A stretch of DNA of 61,353 nucleotides. Origin: Dehalococcoidia bacterium (GTDB taxonomy: Bacteria; Chloroflexota; Dehalococcoidia; Lucifugimonadales; Lucifugimonadaceae). Below, piece by piece: positions 50,793 to 60,097 of this stretch. The DNA lies in assembly GCA_028285005.1 (NCBI GenBank), contig JANQQP010000045.1:1-61353 (forward strand), read 5' to 3'. Below the pieces are notes generated by a model, which ran no database searches, was not told the origin of the DNA, and worked only from the letters and a program-made list of their open reading frames with translations. The position numbers and the translations under genes are program-made. Each line of letters opens with the position of its first letter. Positions within the stretch are counted from its first letter, which is position 1.

Positions 50793-51590
50793 ATGAAAGT
50801 CATCGCCGCTTACAACATAAAGGGCGGAGTCGGGAAGACCGCCGCCGCGGTCAACCTGGCCTACCTCAGCGCGCTTGAAGGCGCCCGCACCCTCATCTGG
50901 GATCTTGACCCGCAGGCCGCTGCCACCTACTACCTGGGCCAGCGGGCAGGCGTGAAAAGCGGAGCCAAAAAGCTCGTCTTTGGGGACGCCGAACTCAGCG
51001 ACATCGTTACCGAGACGCGCTACGCCAACCTCGACATCATCCCCGCCGACTTCCGCAACAGGAAGCTCGATGTCTTTCTTGACCGCCGCAAGAAGCGGCC
51101 GCACCGCGCCGTCGACAGGCTGTTGGCGCCGCTGGCCGCCGACTACGACTGCGTGATCCTGGACTGTCCGCCCGGCATCAACCTGCTCTCAGAGAGCATC
51201 TTCTACGCGTCTGACGTGCTACTCGTGCCGATCATCCCGACCACGCTTTCGGTGCGAGCGTTCGACCTGCTCACGAAGTACGTGCAGGAGGAGCAGAAGA
51301 AGGACCGCGTGCGAGACCTGACAATCGCCGGGTTCTTCTCGATGGTCGACCGCCGCAAGCAGCTTCACACCAGCTTCGTCGAGATCCTTCCTGACGAGCG
51401 TTCAGGCGTGCTACGTTGCGCCATCCCGAGCGCGACGGAGGTTGAGAGAATGGGCGTAAACCGCGCCCCTGTCCACGCTTTCGCCCCCACCAGCCGCGCA
51501 GCCACGGCCTATGAGGACCTCTGGCATGAGGTGAAACGCCAGACCGGCAACAGCTGGCTAGGGGCTACTCTGGCGGCTGCAGTGAGGTAG
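50793..51590 (+). CDS. ParA-family ATPase
   Basis: A 265-residue deviant Walker A ATPase. KVIAAYNIKGGVGKTAAAVN is the P-loop, IWDLDPQAAATYYLG the switch region and YDCVILDCPPGINLLSESIF the Walker B. RDLTIAGFFSMVDRRKQLHTSF and the late region are closer to Soj/ParA than to MinD; no membrane-targeting tail is evident. No parB or segregation site is visible nearby, so it is likely a stand-alone ParA. I start at 50793; the open frame back to 50541 overlaps ndh and is unlikely. Confidence 0.86.
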   Translation: MKVIAAYNIKGGVGKTAAAVNLAYLSALEGARTLIWDLDPQAAATYYLGQRAGVKSGAKKLVFGDAELSDIVTETRYANLDIIPADFRNRKLDVFLDRRKKRPHRAVDRLLAPLAADYDCVILDCPPGINLLSESIFYASDVLLVPIIPTTLSVRAFDLLTKYVQEEQKKDRVRDLTIAGFFSMVDRRKQLHTSFVEILPDERSGVLRCAIPSATEVERMGVNRAPVHAFAPTSRAATAYEDLWHEVKRQTGNSWLGATLAAAVR

Positions 51591-52045
51591 CCCTCTCTCT
51601 GCGACAACGACGAGACCGTAGCCACCCGTCATTCTGAACTTGATTCAGAATCTCTCAACTGACCGCTGATCCAACTCCAACGAGAGATTCCGGATCAAGT
51701 CCGGAATGACAATTTGAAGGGTAGAGACACACCCCCTCTCCCTCGATGGGGGAGGGATTAAGGGAGAGGGTGATGGCGACCACTCCTCAATAAGCTCGGT
51801 TTGGGAGCTCACTTCTCCCTCCCTGACAGGGAGGGAGTTAGAGGGTGGGTTGTCGATTCGGAATTACGGGTGCCAGTCAGAGGGACGACCCTCTCCCAAG
51901 CTGGGAGAGGGGATTTGCTGCCGCCACTCGACAAGCTCAAGACGGCAGTACTTTCTATCTCTCTGAATGGCAGCTCGGCGCGCCCCCTCCAATCGCCAAT
52001 TACTTGTGACGTCCACGCGCCGACCTCCCCGCTAAACTCACGGTC
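51591..52045. other. 455-base gap filled mostly by repeats
   Basis: Contains long A (51627-51711), a truncated C (51731-51783) and B (51813-51916) copies, then a decayed D (around 51927-51947). The last ~95 bases before the methyltransferase contain no repeat and probably its promoter. No gene is supported. Confidence 0.8.
51627..51947. repeat. Repeat cluster: long A, truncated C, B and decayed D
   Basis: Long A (51627-51711) is nearly the same as the copies at 9217 and 22835. C (51731-51783) stops after GGTGATGGCGACC. B (51813-51916) lacks part of the middle before the right hairpin. D is decayed to ACTCGACAAGCTCAAGACGG. Confidence 0.88.
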
Positions 52046-52807
52046 ATGCCGCTCACATCCGCCGAACGCAGCCGTATCATCGCAGCTTTCAACGCCATCG
52101 ATCCGCTCGAAGGCTGGGACTGGTCGCGCCTGCGCGTCCGGCGTGCCACCGCCCCGTGGGACTACATCGAGATCGTGCGGAGCCTGCTCCGGCCGACCGA
52201 CCACGTGCTTGATATTGGCACCGGCGGTGGTGAGAAGCTCATCGGCTATGTCGACCACTGCGCAAGCGTTGTCGGCATTGACTCCGACCCCGAGATGATC
52301 AAGACGGCGAATGAGAACCTGCCTCCAGATCTCGCAGGCAGAATCTCATTTCAGGTGGGTGACGCAAACGCTCCGGAGTTCGAAAATGAATCGTTCGACA
52401 CCGTATTGAACCGTCACTCAGTTGTGAACCCGGTGGAAACGGTGCGAGTGTTGCGCCCTGGCGGTACGTTCGTACATCAGAACGTCGGCTCGCAGAACCT
52501 CAAGGCTCTCGTCGATCCCTGGCGCGATATGGGCGATCTCGAACTGCAAGATGCCCTGGAGCTGAGAGATCAGTTCGTGGCGCTGGGCTGCGAAGTCCTC
52601 GACTTTCGAGAGTACGACGTCGAATACGTCTTCTTAGACGAGGAGTCGCTGCTTTTCCAGCTCAAGGCGATGCCTATGCCTGTGTCGATCGACGCTGAGC
52701 GAGACGCCGAATTGATAGCGGAAGTGATCGAATCGACGAAAGGGCCGGACGGCGCGTTCCACTCGAACGAGCACCGCTTCCTGACGGTGGTCAGGAGAGC
52801 TGGCTAG
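52046..52807 (+). CDS. Class I SAM-dependent methyltransferase
   Basis: A 253-residue methyltransferase. Motif I is DHVLDIGTGGGEKLIGYVD, the acidic ribose contact is GIDSDPEMIKTANENL, and DTVLNRHSVVNPVETVRVLRPGG is motif II to post-II of the UbiE/Methyltransf_11 type. The N-terminal part (GWDWSRLRVRRATAPWDYIEIV) and C-terminal half have no assignable partner. Acceptor unknown. It is followed by a small minus-strand membrane gene. The ATG at 52046 has no strong Shine-Dalgarno. Confidence 0.88.
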   Translation: MPLTSAERSRIIAAFNAIDPLEGWDWSRLRVRRATAPWDYIEIVRSLLRPTDHVLDIGTGGGEKLIGYVDHCASVVGIDSDPEMIKTANENLPPDLAGRISFQVGDANAPEFENESFDTVLNRHSVVNPVETVRVLRPGGTFVHQNVGSQNLKALVDPWRDMGDLELQDALELRDQFVALGCEVLDFREYDVEYVFLDEESLLFQLKAMPMPVSIDAERDAELIAEVIESTKGPDGAFHSNEHRFLTVVRRAG

Positions 52808-52818
52808 AGACCGCAGTC

Positions 52819-53049
52819 TTACGGCAACCTGGCAATACCTATAACAAAGAAGGAAACTCCGAAGCCGAAGAAGAGCAATCCGAGTACCAGGAATCTTCCT
52901 GGTAGCAAATGGTCGTACCGTGACCACCAGCGCCGAGCGATGCCACTTTCAAATCGTCGCCAGTGTCTAATTAGTGGGATAGCCAGGATGAGACAAAGGA
53001 TCCCCGCGAGGAACAGCTCACCTGACGACGCATCGCTCATCGTGCTCAT
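52819..53049 (-). CDS. Small two-helix membrane protein
   Basis: A 76-residue protein with membrane segments ELFLAGILCLILAIPLI and RFLVLGLLFFGFGVSFFVIG separated by a basic loop (RHWRRFESGIARRWWSRYDH). It is immediately downstream of the sulfatase gene (0 bp between stop and start) on the same strand, so it is likely co-expressed. No family is recognised and no catalytic residue is visible. Confidence 0.6.
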   Translation of the reverse strand: MSTMSDASSGELFLAGILCLILAIPLIRHWRRFESGIARRWWSRYDHLLPGRFLVLGLLFFGFGVSFFVIGIARLP

Positions 53050-54741
53050 CTAACCCGGCGCCCGTCCTATCTGCCTTGGCAGCGGCACCGGCAGGTGCTC
53101 CTCGGTCTCAATCATCCAGTCTGCCAGTTTTAGGCGCATGTCTGATATCACCGCCGAGTACTCTGGCTCCTGCGCGACGTTCCGCAACTCCCACGGGTCG
53201 TTCTCCAGGTCATATAGCTCATCCACATCGCCCGGTCCACCGTCCGAGCCTGAAGTTGCCGTCGCATCCCTCGCCATAGGGTCGTGCACATACTTCCAAC
53301 GCTCAGTCCGCGCCATCTTCCGACGCCCCTCCGCTTCGCGGGCCCAGAGCGAATCGATGATCGTGTGGTAGCCCCACTGCCTGGGTATTTCTTCTAGCAT
53401 CTTCATCGTGAACGGCGGCCCGCCAGTTCCGTACTCCGAAAACGCAGCTTCTCGCGGCTCAGCATCCGTAACCAACGGCAGCGGCGCGCCCTGCATCCTG
53501 CGCTCGACAGCCCGTGTCACGCGACCGTCTTCCCGCCAGATGTTCGAAAAGTCGTAGTGCTCTTCAGGTCCGCCGTCGCCCGGCAGATCCTCTGAGTCGT
53601 CGAAGCTCGCAAACCCCTGCAACTTCAGCAGCGTCGGAAGCACATCGATGGTGTTCACTGGCGAACTCTCCACTTCGCCCTGCGGCAAGCCGCCGCCCGG
53701 CCACGAAACCACCAGCGGCACGCGCACCAGGCAGTCGTAGAAGACGCCGCCCTTCACGGCCATGCGGTGTTCGCCCATGAAGTCGCCGTGGTCAGCGGTG
53801 AAGACGATCACCGTGTTCTCCCGCAGCCCGAGCGACTCCAGCCTGTCGACAATGCGGCCGATCGAGTCGTCTACAAAGCGCGTCATCGCCTGGTAAACGG
53901 AGACTACGCCGCGCCTGAACTCCTCCGGGTCGTCGTCCTGCCGTGATATCGCCGCCAGCACGCGGTTGCGTTCAGGAGCTGTTCCATCCGTGTACTCATC
54001 CTCCCGTTGTGGAGGTACCGCCACGTCCTCCGGCGGGAACATGTCGACGTATCGCTGCGGCGCCTCGAACGGCTCGTGCGGGTCGGGGAACGAGACCCAC
54101 AGCGCGAATGGCCTCCTCTGACCCTCCGGCTGCCAGTCGCCAGCCGAGTAGCGATCAAGAAACGACTCCGTCTGCGAGGCAATCACCGCGCTGCCGTAGT
54201 GCGATTCATCATGATCGGTGGCTGCATAAGCGATGCGCGGGCTCTGCGCGTTGTCACGGAGGTGCTCCCGACCAGTATGCGCTGCGTCGATATCCGCCTC
54301 CGGCACAACCCAGTCCATGCCAGTGTTGCCAACGATCTCGCCTGCATAGCCGCCCTTCGGCAGGCCACGGTGCGAAATCTCGCACCGCACATCGAACAGG
54401 TCCAGGTCTTCGTCGCGGACGAAGCAGTGGTTCTTGCCGATGAGGCCGGTCACATATCCGGCCTCCTTCCAGATGCGGAACGCGTGCACCTCGCCGTCTG
54501 GCATCAGCGTCTCGTTGCGACGGCATCCTGTCGAATGCGGGTAACGCGCCGTCATCACCGAGGTCCGCGCCGGCACGCACAGCGGATGCGGCGTGATGGC
54601 GGTCTCGTAGCGGACGCCCTGCGCGGCCAGTCGTTCGAGCGCCGGTGTCTCGATGCCGATCTCCGAGTACATGCGCAGGATGGACCATTTCATCTGATCC
54701 GCCATGATGAAGACCACGTTCGGCCGGTCAGTTCCGGGCAT
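53050..54741 (-). CDS. Type I sulfatase/arylsulfatase-like hydrolase
   Basis: A 563-residue alkaline-phosphatase-superfamily hydrolase. RPNVVFIMADQMKWSIL binds the metal; HPLCVPARTSVMTARYPHSTG contains CxPxR, whose cysteine is oxidised to formylglycine in active type I sulfatases. VIVFTADHGDFMGEHRM supplies the second metal site and catalytic His. No signal peptide is seen, so it may be cytoplasmic or exported differently. ATG 54741 has GGAG six bases upstream. It overlaps the alkD-type gene, so sulfatase, AlkD and DinB-like genes are one operon. No formylglycine-generating enzyme is in the window. Confidence 0.92.
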   Translation of the reverse strand: MPGTDRPNVVFIMADQMKWSILRMYSEIGIETPALERLAAQGVRYETAITPHPLCVPARTSVMTARYPHSTGCRRNETLMPDGEVHAFRIWKEAGYVTGLIGKNHCFVRDEDLDLFDVRCEISHRGLPKGGYAGEIVGNTGMDWVVPEADIDAAHTGREHLRDNAQSPRIAYAATDHDESHYGSAVIASQTESFLDRYSAGDWQPEGQRRPFALWVSFPDPHEPFEAPQRYVDMFPPEDVAVPPQREDEYTDGTAPERNRVLAAISRQDDDPEEFRRGVVSVYQAMTRFVDDSIGRIVDRLESLGLRENTVIVFTADHGDFMGEHRMAVKGGVFYDCLVRVPLVVSWPGGGLPQGEVESSPVNTIDVLPTLLKLQGFASFDDSEDLPGDGGPEEHYDFSNIWREDGRVTRAVERRMQGAPLPLVTDAEPREAAFSEYGTGGPPFTMKMLEEIPRQWGYHTIIDSLWAREAEGRRKMARTERWKYVHDPMARDATATSGSDGGPGDVDELYDLENDPWELRNVAQEPEYSAVISDMRLKLADWMIETEEHLPVPLPRQIGRAPG

Positions 54742-55510
54742 CAGCAACTCCGATCACATCGAACATGGGCTCACCGCTCTTCGACGCCGCGATCATCGCC
54801 TCGCGTAGCTCAGCGGGCAAGTATTTCGACGCCTCCCGCACCGTCAGCGTTGAGCAGCGGTGAGCGCGTGGCGCCAGCCACTCGAGGACAAGCTCCGGCC
54901 TCTTCTTAGACATGTCGCGCAGCACCCAGCCGATCGCCTTCCTGATGAAGAACTCTTTTTCGTGCAGCATCGAATCGGCGTATCGACCGAAGCGTTCGAA
55001 ATCGCCCTCGCCGTCGCGCAGAGGGATGAGGAGAGTCAGCATCGCAGCTCGGCGCAGCCAGAAGTTTTCGTGCTCGGCCCAGCCGTCAAGCGTCTCTGTG
55101 AGTTCAGGAAAACGCTCCACCAACCCGGCCATCGTGTGCGCCGACAGGTTGTCGACGTATGCCCATGTATGGGACTGATTGATCATCTTTTCGACCTGCG
55201 AGGCGTCGTCGGCCGTCAATGATTTCAGGCGAGCATTGAGCAGCTCGATCGCCGCCATCCGCGACTCGTGTACTTCACGAGACCACAACTCCTCCGCAAC
55301 TACGATCACATCGTCGTGATCGAGGTCTTTGTGGGCCCGGCTGAAGGCTTTGGTCTCCTTGCGGATCAAGGGCACTTTGACGCCGATGTGCCTGAAATCC
55401 TCGGGACTCTTCAAGTAGCGCTTCTCGTTGACAGCCCGGTTCTGGTCGGCGTGCGCCTCAACCTGTGCCATCAGCTCGTCGGCCCGCGCGACAGCTTCAC
55501 TTGTCGTCAC
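54728..55510 (-). CDS. alkD: AlkD-type DNA alkylation repair protein
   Basis: A 260-residue HEAT-like repeat protein of the AlkD glycosylase group, which removes bulky or positively charged alkyl-purines. RHIGVKVPLIRKETKAFSRAH, TWAYVDNLSAHTMAGLVERF and HEKEFFIRKAIGWVLRDMSKKRPELVLEWL are typical repeats; the conserved Trp and Asp in TWAYVD and the late IRKAIGW(V/A)LR are present. GTG 55510 overlaps the stop of the upstream gene by four bases (GTGA). Co-transcription with a sulfatase is unexplained. Confidence 0.9.
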   Translation of the reverse strand: MTTSEAVARADELMAQVEAHADQNRAVNEKRYLKSPEDFRHIGVKVPLIRKETKAFSRAHKDLDHDDVIVVAEELWSREVHESRMAAIELLNARLKSLTADDASQVEKMINQSHTWAYVDNLSAHTMAGLVERFPELTETLDGWAEHENFWLRRAAMLTLLIPLRDGEGDFERFGRYADSMLHEKEFFIRKAIGWVLRDMSKKRPELVLEWLAPRAHRCSTLTVREASKYLPAELREAMIAASKSGEPMFDVIGVADARN

Positions 55511-56145
55511 GTGCGGCCCACCCAGCGGTCCGAGGTCCGTTCCTCACCGTCCCACTCGTCGAGCGGAGCGTTGTGCCACAACCATCTTTCCCCCGGCGAT
55601 TCGAAGCCCTCCAGCTCGCCACGGCCTGTGGCGAAAAGCAGCGTCTGCCAGCGAGGCGTCTCTTTCGGCTGCCACGGAAACAGCCGCTGCAGCACGTGGT
55701 CGGCAATATCGTCATCGCCAGCGAACGCAACTTCCGTGCCAGCAAGCGCGTCCCAGCAGTGCAGCAGCACCTCGGTGCAGCCCATCGCCAGGAAGCCCTC
55801 CGCGTCCGGCAGTCCGGCGCCATGCCAACCGCGCCTTTCGGCAGGCACGCCTCGAGCCACGGTCGCGAGCAGCAAGGACTGGCTGTACACGAGTGATGGC
55901 ACTTTCGATGGCTCAACTGCATCCTCATCGACGGGCAGCATTGGATTCGACTTGTCATCGCCGAGAGACAGGTTGACCGCGTAGGCTGCAGCGGCCTGGC
56001 TGCTGTGCAGCGCTGTGACCAGCCGCGTCCATGACATATTCGGCGGTCGTTCCCGCCACTGCTCGTCGCTCAACTGCGCCAGCGCATCACGCGCCGCCAC
56101 ACCGGAAGCGATCATGTCTTCGGGTGTTACCGGTGGTCTGGTCAT
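55507..56145 (-). CDS. DinB/maleylpyruvate-isomerase-like four-helix protein
   Basis: A 212-residue protein with a DinB-like bundle: RDALAQLSDEQWRERPPNMSW opens it, WTRLVTALHSSQAAAAYAVNL brings the first His, and GCTEVLLHCWDALAG the later one of the three-His metal site. DinB and mycothiol-type isomerases share this fold. The C-terminal domain (QTLLFATGRGELEGFESPGERWLWH) is of the kind seen in maleylpyruvate isomerase N-terminal-like proteins. Likely a thiol-dependent transferase; substrate unknown. First gene of the operon with alkD and the sulfatase. Confidence 0.75.
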   Translation of the reverse strand: MTRPPVTPEDMIASGVAARDALAQLSDEQWRERPPNMSWTRLVTALHSSQAAAAYAVNLSLGDDKSNPMLPVDEDAVEPSKVPSLVYSQSLLLATVARGVPAERRGWHGAGLPDAEGFLAMGCTEVLLHCWDALAGTEVAFAGDDDIADHVLQRLFPWQPKETPRWQTLLFATGRGELEGFESPGERWLWHNAPLDEWDGEERTSDRWVGRT

Positions 56146-56155
56146 GCTGTCTGCC

Positions 56156-57520
56156 TCAGCTCCCGCCGCACATGTCGTATGCCAGCGAAAGCATGCACTT
56201 CGTGCCGCTGATCAGCGACGCGATACCAACCGACTCGTTTGTACCGTGCACCATCGCCAGCATCGGGTCGTCATCCGGGTGCGAGCCTGCGAAACCGTAG
56301 GTCACGATGCCGAGGTTGCGAGTGAACCGAGAGTCGGTGAAGCCGTTACTCACGGCCGGCACCCACTGAATGTCGTCCCGCTGAACGGCAAGCGCCTGCG
56401 CACGCTTGATCGCCTCGGCCAGTGGCGTGTCAAAGTCAGACTCATTCGGGACCGACATGTAGTCAACCTCGTACTCAACGCCCTCGATATCTGTCAGCAC
56501 CTCATCTAGCTGCTTGCGCACGTAATCCTCGGTCTGGAACGGCAGCGTCCGAACGTCGCACACCAGCTCAAAGGTCTCTGGAACGCTGTTCGACTTGATG
56601 CCGCCGTTGATCATCGTCGGTGTCAGCACCATCCGTGAAAGCGCTCGCAGCAACGAAGCCAGCCGCGGGCTCTTTTCCTGCGCTTCTGCAATTACCGCCT
56701 CGACCGTCTCCGGCGTCGGCCGCTGCTCGATAGTGAACTTCCCCAAGTGGTCCCAGATCGGCAGTGACGTATCACGTTCTGCTTCGTAGGTTTCTATCGA
56801 GCCCAGCGCCTTCGCCAACGAGTAGCTGGCGTTGCGTCCTGTCCACGGCACCGAGGCGTGTGTGCTCTCTCCGCGGAACGTGATCTTGATCTCCAGCCGA
56901 CCCTTTTCGCCGGTGCCCAGCAAATATGAGAGCGAGTTGCCGATCTCGACCGGAGTGCCGCCGCCTTCGTTCACTGCGAAGTCAGCTGCGAGCGACTCCG
57001 GGTGGTTATCCGCCAGCCATCCGAAGCCCCAGCGACCACCATGCTCCTCATCAGCGCCGCTCACGAGCCGCAAACTGTGATCGAGCCTCACGTCGTTGCG
57101 CTTCAGAATCGCCATCGCCATCAGCTGGCAGGTGAGCAACGCCTTGCAGTCGCTCGCGCCGCGGCCGTAAACGCGGCCGCCCTCGATGGTCGCTGAGAAC
57201 GGCTCGAACCTCCACTTGTCGTAGTTCTCGACCGGCACGACGTCGGTGTGCGACATGAACATGAGCCGAGAGCGTTCTTCGCCGTTTTCACCCGGGTAGA
57301 CCGAGATGATGTTGCCACGCTCAGGGTCACGCGCCAGCACCTGCGACGTCAGGCCCTCATGGTCTAGCCAGTCCGAGATGTAGTTGGTGACCTTCGTCTC
57401 GTCGCCGGTCGGCATGTAGCCGGTGTTCACCGAAGGGATACGCACCAGGTCCTGCTCGAGCTCGACGATCTCCTCGGTGAGGTTGTCCACCTGGTCAAGC
57501 ATGTTCTGAAGTGATGGCAA
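56156..57520 (-). CDS. M20-family metallopeptidase (ArgE/DapE-like)
   Basis: A 454-residue M20 enzyme. LMFMSHTDVVPVENYDKWRFEPF (first His, Asp), YGRGASDCKALLTCQL (bridging Asp), SGADEEHGGRWGFGW (Glu pair) and the end MVHGTNESVGIASLISG (final His) give the two-zinc site. A dimer-lid domain is between them. It differs from the M20 protein at 23050 in the lid and the SDCKALL block, which is closer to ArgE/DapE/CPG2. Substrate is an N-acyl amino acid or small peptide. It lies 10 bp upstream-side of the DinB-like gene on the same strand, so may join that operon. Confidence 0.9.
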   Translation of the reverse strand: MPSLQNMLDQVDNLTEEIVELEQDLVRIPSVNTGYMPTGDETKVTNYISDWLDHEGLTSQVLARDPERGNIISVYPGENGEERSRLMFMSHTDVVPVENYDKWRFEPFSATIEGGRVYGRGASDCKALLTCQLMAMAILKRNDVRLDHSLRLVSGADEEHGGRWGFGWLADNHPESLAADFAVNEGGGTPVEIGNSLSYLLGTGEKGRLEIKITFRGESTHASVPWTGRNASYSLAKALGSIETYEAERDTSLPIWDHLGKFTIEQRPTPETVEAVIAEAQEKSPRLASLLRALSRMVLTPTMINGGIKSNSVPETFELVCDVRTLPFQTEDYVRKQLDEVLTDIEGVEYEVDYMSVPNESDFDTPLAEAIKRAQALAVQRDDIQWVPAVSNGFTDSRFTRNLGIVTYGFAGSHPDDDPMLAMVHGTNESVGIASLISGTKCMLSLAYDMCGGS

Positions 57521-57583
57521 AGTGTTGCTCCGTGGATGTTGTTCGTCTTCCGACAGGATGATCAGAGTGTCTGCTGAGAGTCT

Positions 57584-57613
57584 GTGATTCTGAACTTGAT
57601 TCAGAATCTCCCG
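57584..57613. repeat. Half family A repeat
   Basis: GATTCTGAACTTGATTCAGAATCTC is the left hairpin of family A without a right half. It lies between the monooxygenase stop (57634) and the M20 start. Confidence 0.85.
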
Positions 57614-57633
57614 GTTTCTAGCTCGCGGCGCCG

Positions 57634-58809
57634 CTACCTCTTCACGTGCACATTGCTCTTGTGGTCGTATACCGCCGGCGACTCCTGCGGCGGACCGGTC
57701 AGGCTCGGGATCAGTCCCGCCTTTCGGTCATCAATCGTCTTCTTCCACGCCCGCTTCAGGTCGGCCGTGTGGCCTCTGAAGTGCGGCATTACATAGCGTG
57801 CGAAAAGCTCCAGCGAATACTTGATCGTCGCCTGGTCAGACCACTCGTGCGTGGCGATCATCAAGCCGCCGAAACCGCCGGCCTCGTCATACAGCTGCTG
57901 GATCTGCTCGATAGCCTCATCAGGCGTCCCGATGATCCACCGACGCTTCTGCACGATCTCCTCAGCCGTCAGTGAGTCTGGGTCTTGGTCAGGCCGCATC
58001 AGCCACTGCGCGGGAGTGTTGATCGTGTAGAAGTACTTGTGCACATCACGCACGATTCCCTCGCGCACCTCAGCCCACGCCTGCTCATGCGTGTCCGCCA
58101 GGTGCACATAGGTCACGACCCTGAAGTCGTCGCGGTCCGGTCGCTTGCCATGGCGCGCTCCGTGGTGCTCGACCATGTTCCACTGCTCGTTCAGCGGAAC
58201 ACCGTTCGGTGGCCCTCCGCCCGCCAGCGAGAACAGGATCATGTCGTACATGGCCGCGAACTCGAGCGACCTTTCACTGCCCACAGACGCCGTCGCCATC
58301 TTCAGCCTCGGCTGCTGATACGACCGCAGCTGGAGCGACATGTCCTTGATGCTCCAGTACCTGCCCTCATATGTCACCGGTTCCTCGGACTCCAACAGCT
58401 TCACGATGATCTCGGTCGACTCCCGCATCATCGAGTTCAGGTCTGAAGTCGGGATGTTGAAGAGCTGAATGTCCGGCGGCAGGCTGCATGGTCCAACACC
58501 AAGCACGGTTCGGCCGCGCGTCATGTGGTCGAGAAATGCGAAGCGCTCAGCGACAAGGAATGGATGGTGAAACGGCAGGCTGACAACCGATGTGCCAAGC
58601 CGTATTCGCTTAGTTGTCGCTGACGCCTTCGCCAGAACCATCTCGGGCGAAGGAATCGTCTCCCAGCCCGCCGTGTGGTGCTCGCCGATATAGAACTCGT
58701 CGAAATCCAACTCCTCGGCGTAGTTGATCAGATCGATGTCGCGATCGAACGCAAGTGCTGGATTCTCACTCGGCAGGTGCAGCGGCATCATGAAGAAGGA
58801 GAATTTCAT
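57634..58809 (-). CDS. Luciferase-like flavin-dependent monooxygenase
   Basis: A 391-residue LLM-class enzyme. The N-terminal KFSFFMMPLHLPSENPALAFDRD strand, EFYIGEHHTAGWETIPSPEM (active-site His pair) and IRLGTSVVSLPFHHPFLVAERFAFLDHMTRGRTVLGVG are the core of bacterial luciferase-type oxidoreductases. IGTPDEAIEQIQQLYDEAGGFGGLM near the end is the F420/FMN-binding late helix. It uses reduced flavin and oxygen to oxidise an organic substrate. Paralogue-rich families of this kind are a known feature of SAR202 genomes. Substrate unknown. It is the first gene upstream of the M20 gene on the minus strand. Confidence 0.9.
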   Translation of the reverse strand: MKFSFFMMPLHLPSENPALAFDRDIDLINYAEELDFDEFYIGEHHTAGWETIPSPEMVLAKASATTKRIRLGTSVVSLPFHHPFLVAERFAFLDHMTRGRTVLGVGPCSLPPDIQLFNIPTSDLNSMMRESTEIIVKLLESEEPVTYEGRYWSIKDMSLQLRSYQQPRLKMATASVGSERSLEFAAMYDMILFSLAGGGPPNGVPLNEQWNMVEHHGARHGKRPDRDDFRVVTYVHLADTHEQAWAEVREGIVRDVHKYFYTINTPAQWLMRPDQDPDSLTAEEIVQKRRWIIGTPDEAIEQIQQLYDEAGGFGGLMIATHEWSDQATIKYSLELFARYVMPHFRGHTADLKRAWKKTIDDRKAGLIPSLTGPPQESPAVYDHKSNVHVKR

Positions 58810-58958
58810 TTCGATCCCTAGAATCCGAAGTCAAGAAGGCATCGCTCAATCGCTCGCTGGAACCTAGCATCGGGCGATTAAGCGGTCAATCGTCAACTGA
58901 TCTCAGCGCGATTCGGCTCAAAGCCGCACCACTCTCAATCGCAACCTAACTTGCCGTT

Positions 58959-60089
58959 GTGGCTAAGATCGCAGAGTCACGCCGGTGTCCCCGGCACGCC
59001 GGTGTGACTGCCGCACGGAACCCTTCTCAGCACCTGCGTACCCTGCACTTGTTCGGAATTTCACCGGCGACGGTTCGCCGCGCACACATAAAAGGCCTTA
59101 GCCTCGTCACGCTGGTACTTGCCGCCGCCGCATTCGCATGTTCGAGCGGGGTCCCTGAACCTAACTCCATCGTCTTCACATCTTCCGACGACGCGGGCTC
59201 GGGTGAGACTGAGCGCAGCGATATCTACATCTCTCGTGCCGCTGACGACGCGCCGGTCCGCCTGACGCTCGCTGGAAATCGTGATCTGGCGCCTACATGG
59301 TCGCCTAACAGATCGCAGGTCGCCTTCCTCTCACAGCGCAACGGCGACTACGAAATCTGGGTCACAGACCCCGAGGGCGGCGACAAGCGCGCTGTCTTCA
59401 CCGGACTCGGAGCTGCGACCAGGTTCGAATGGGCGCCGGATTCACGCCGCATCGCCTACGAAGTGCACGAAGACGGCCGTCGGCAGATCTTTGTTGGAGA
59501 GGTCGCAACCGGCGAGACGACGCCACTGACTGCACCAGAGGAGTCCGCGCACCTCGGCAGCTGGTCACCTGACGGTGATTGGCTTGTCTACACGCTTGAA
59601 GCGAACGGGCGCTCCGGCATCTACAAGGTGAACCCCGAAGGCGTGAATGAGATCGAGGTTTCGGAGACCGTTGGCGCTGACCCGAGGTGGTCACCGAACG
59701 GGCGCTGGATTGTCTTCACGCCGAGCATCGACGGCTCTCGGAACCTGGTGATCGTGCCATCGGGCGGAGGCGACGAGACGAATCTGACGCCCACGGCTGG
59801 CAACAACTACGGCGCTATCTGGTCGCCGGACAGCAAGCGCATAGCGTTCGTGTCGGACCGTGATGGCAACTCCGAGATCTATGTGATTGATGCTGACGGC
59901 CGTAACGAGAAGCGGCTCACCAGCAACCGCAGCGAGGACCTCGCGCCGTCATGGTCCCGGCGCACCAACCGCATCGCCTTCATGTCGGACGTCGACGGCG
60001 ACTTCGACCTCTTCACCATGCGCCCGGACGGCTCAAACCAGCGCCGGGTCACTACAGACGACAAAGACATAATCGACCTCAACTGGTAG
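58959..60089 (+). CDS. TolB-like WD40/PD40 beta-propeller lipoprotein
   Basis: An exported protein with repeated PD40 blades: DLAPTWSPNRSQVAFLSQRNGDYEIWV, RFEWAPDSRRIAYEVHEDGR, SHLGSWSPDGDWLVYTL, DPRWSPNGRWIVFTPSIDG, YGAIWSPDSKRIAFVSDRDGNSEIYV and LAPSWSRRTNRIAFMSDVDGDFDLF, six in all. The lipobox is LAAAAFACSS. The open frame starts at 58959; the signal region (RRAHIKGLSLVTLVLAAAAFAC) is better served by a later TTG near 59049. No tol-pal genes are near. Role is probably scaffold or binding protein on the outer face. Confidence 0.85.
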   Translation: MAKIAESRRCPRHAGVTAARNPSQHLRTLHLFGISPATVRRAHIKGLSLVTLVLAAAAFACSSGVPEPNSIVFTSSDDAGSGETERSDIYISRAADDAPVRLTLAGNRDLAPTWSPNRSQVAFLSQRNGDYEIWVTDPEGGDKRAVFTGLGAATRFEWAPDSRRIAYEVHEDGRRQIFVGEVATGETTPLTAPEESAHLGSWSPDGDWLVYTLEANGRSGIYKVNPEGVNEIEVSETVGADPRWSPNGRWIVFTPSIDGSRNLVIVPSGGGDETNLTPTAGNNYGAIWSPDSKRIAFVSDRDGNSEIYVIDADGRNEKRLTSNRSEDLAPSWSRRTNRIAFMSDVDGDFDLFTMRPDGSNQRRVTTDDKDIIDLNW

Positions 60090-60097
60090 GTCTGCGT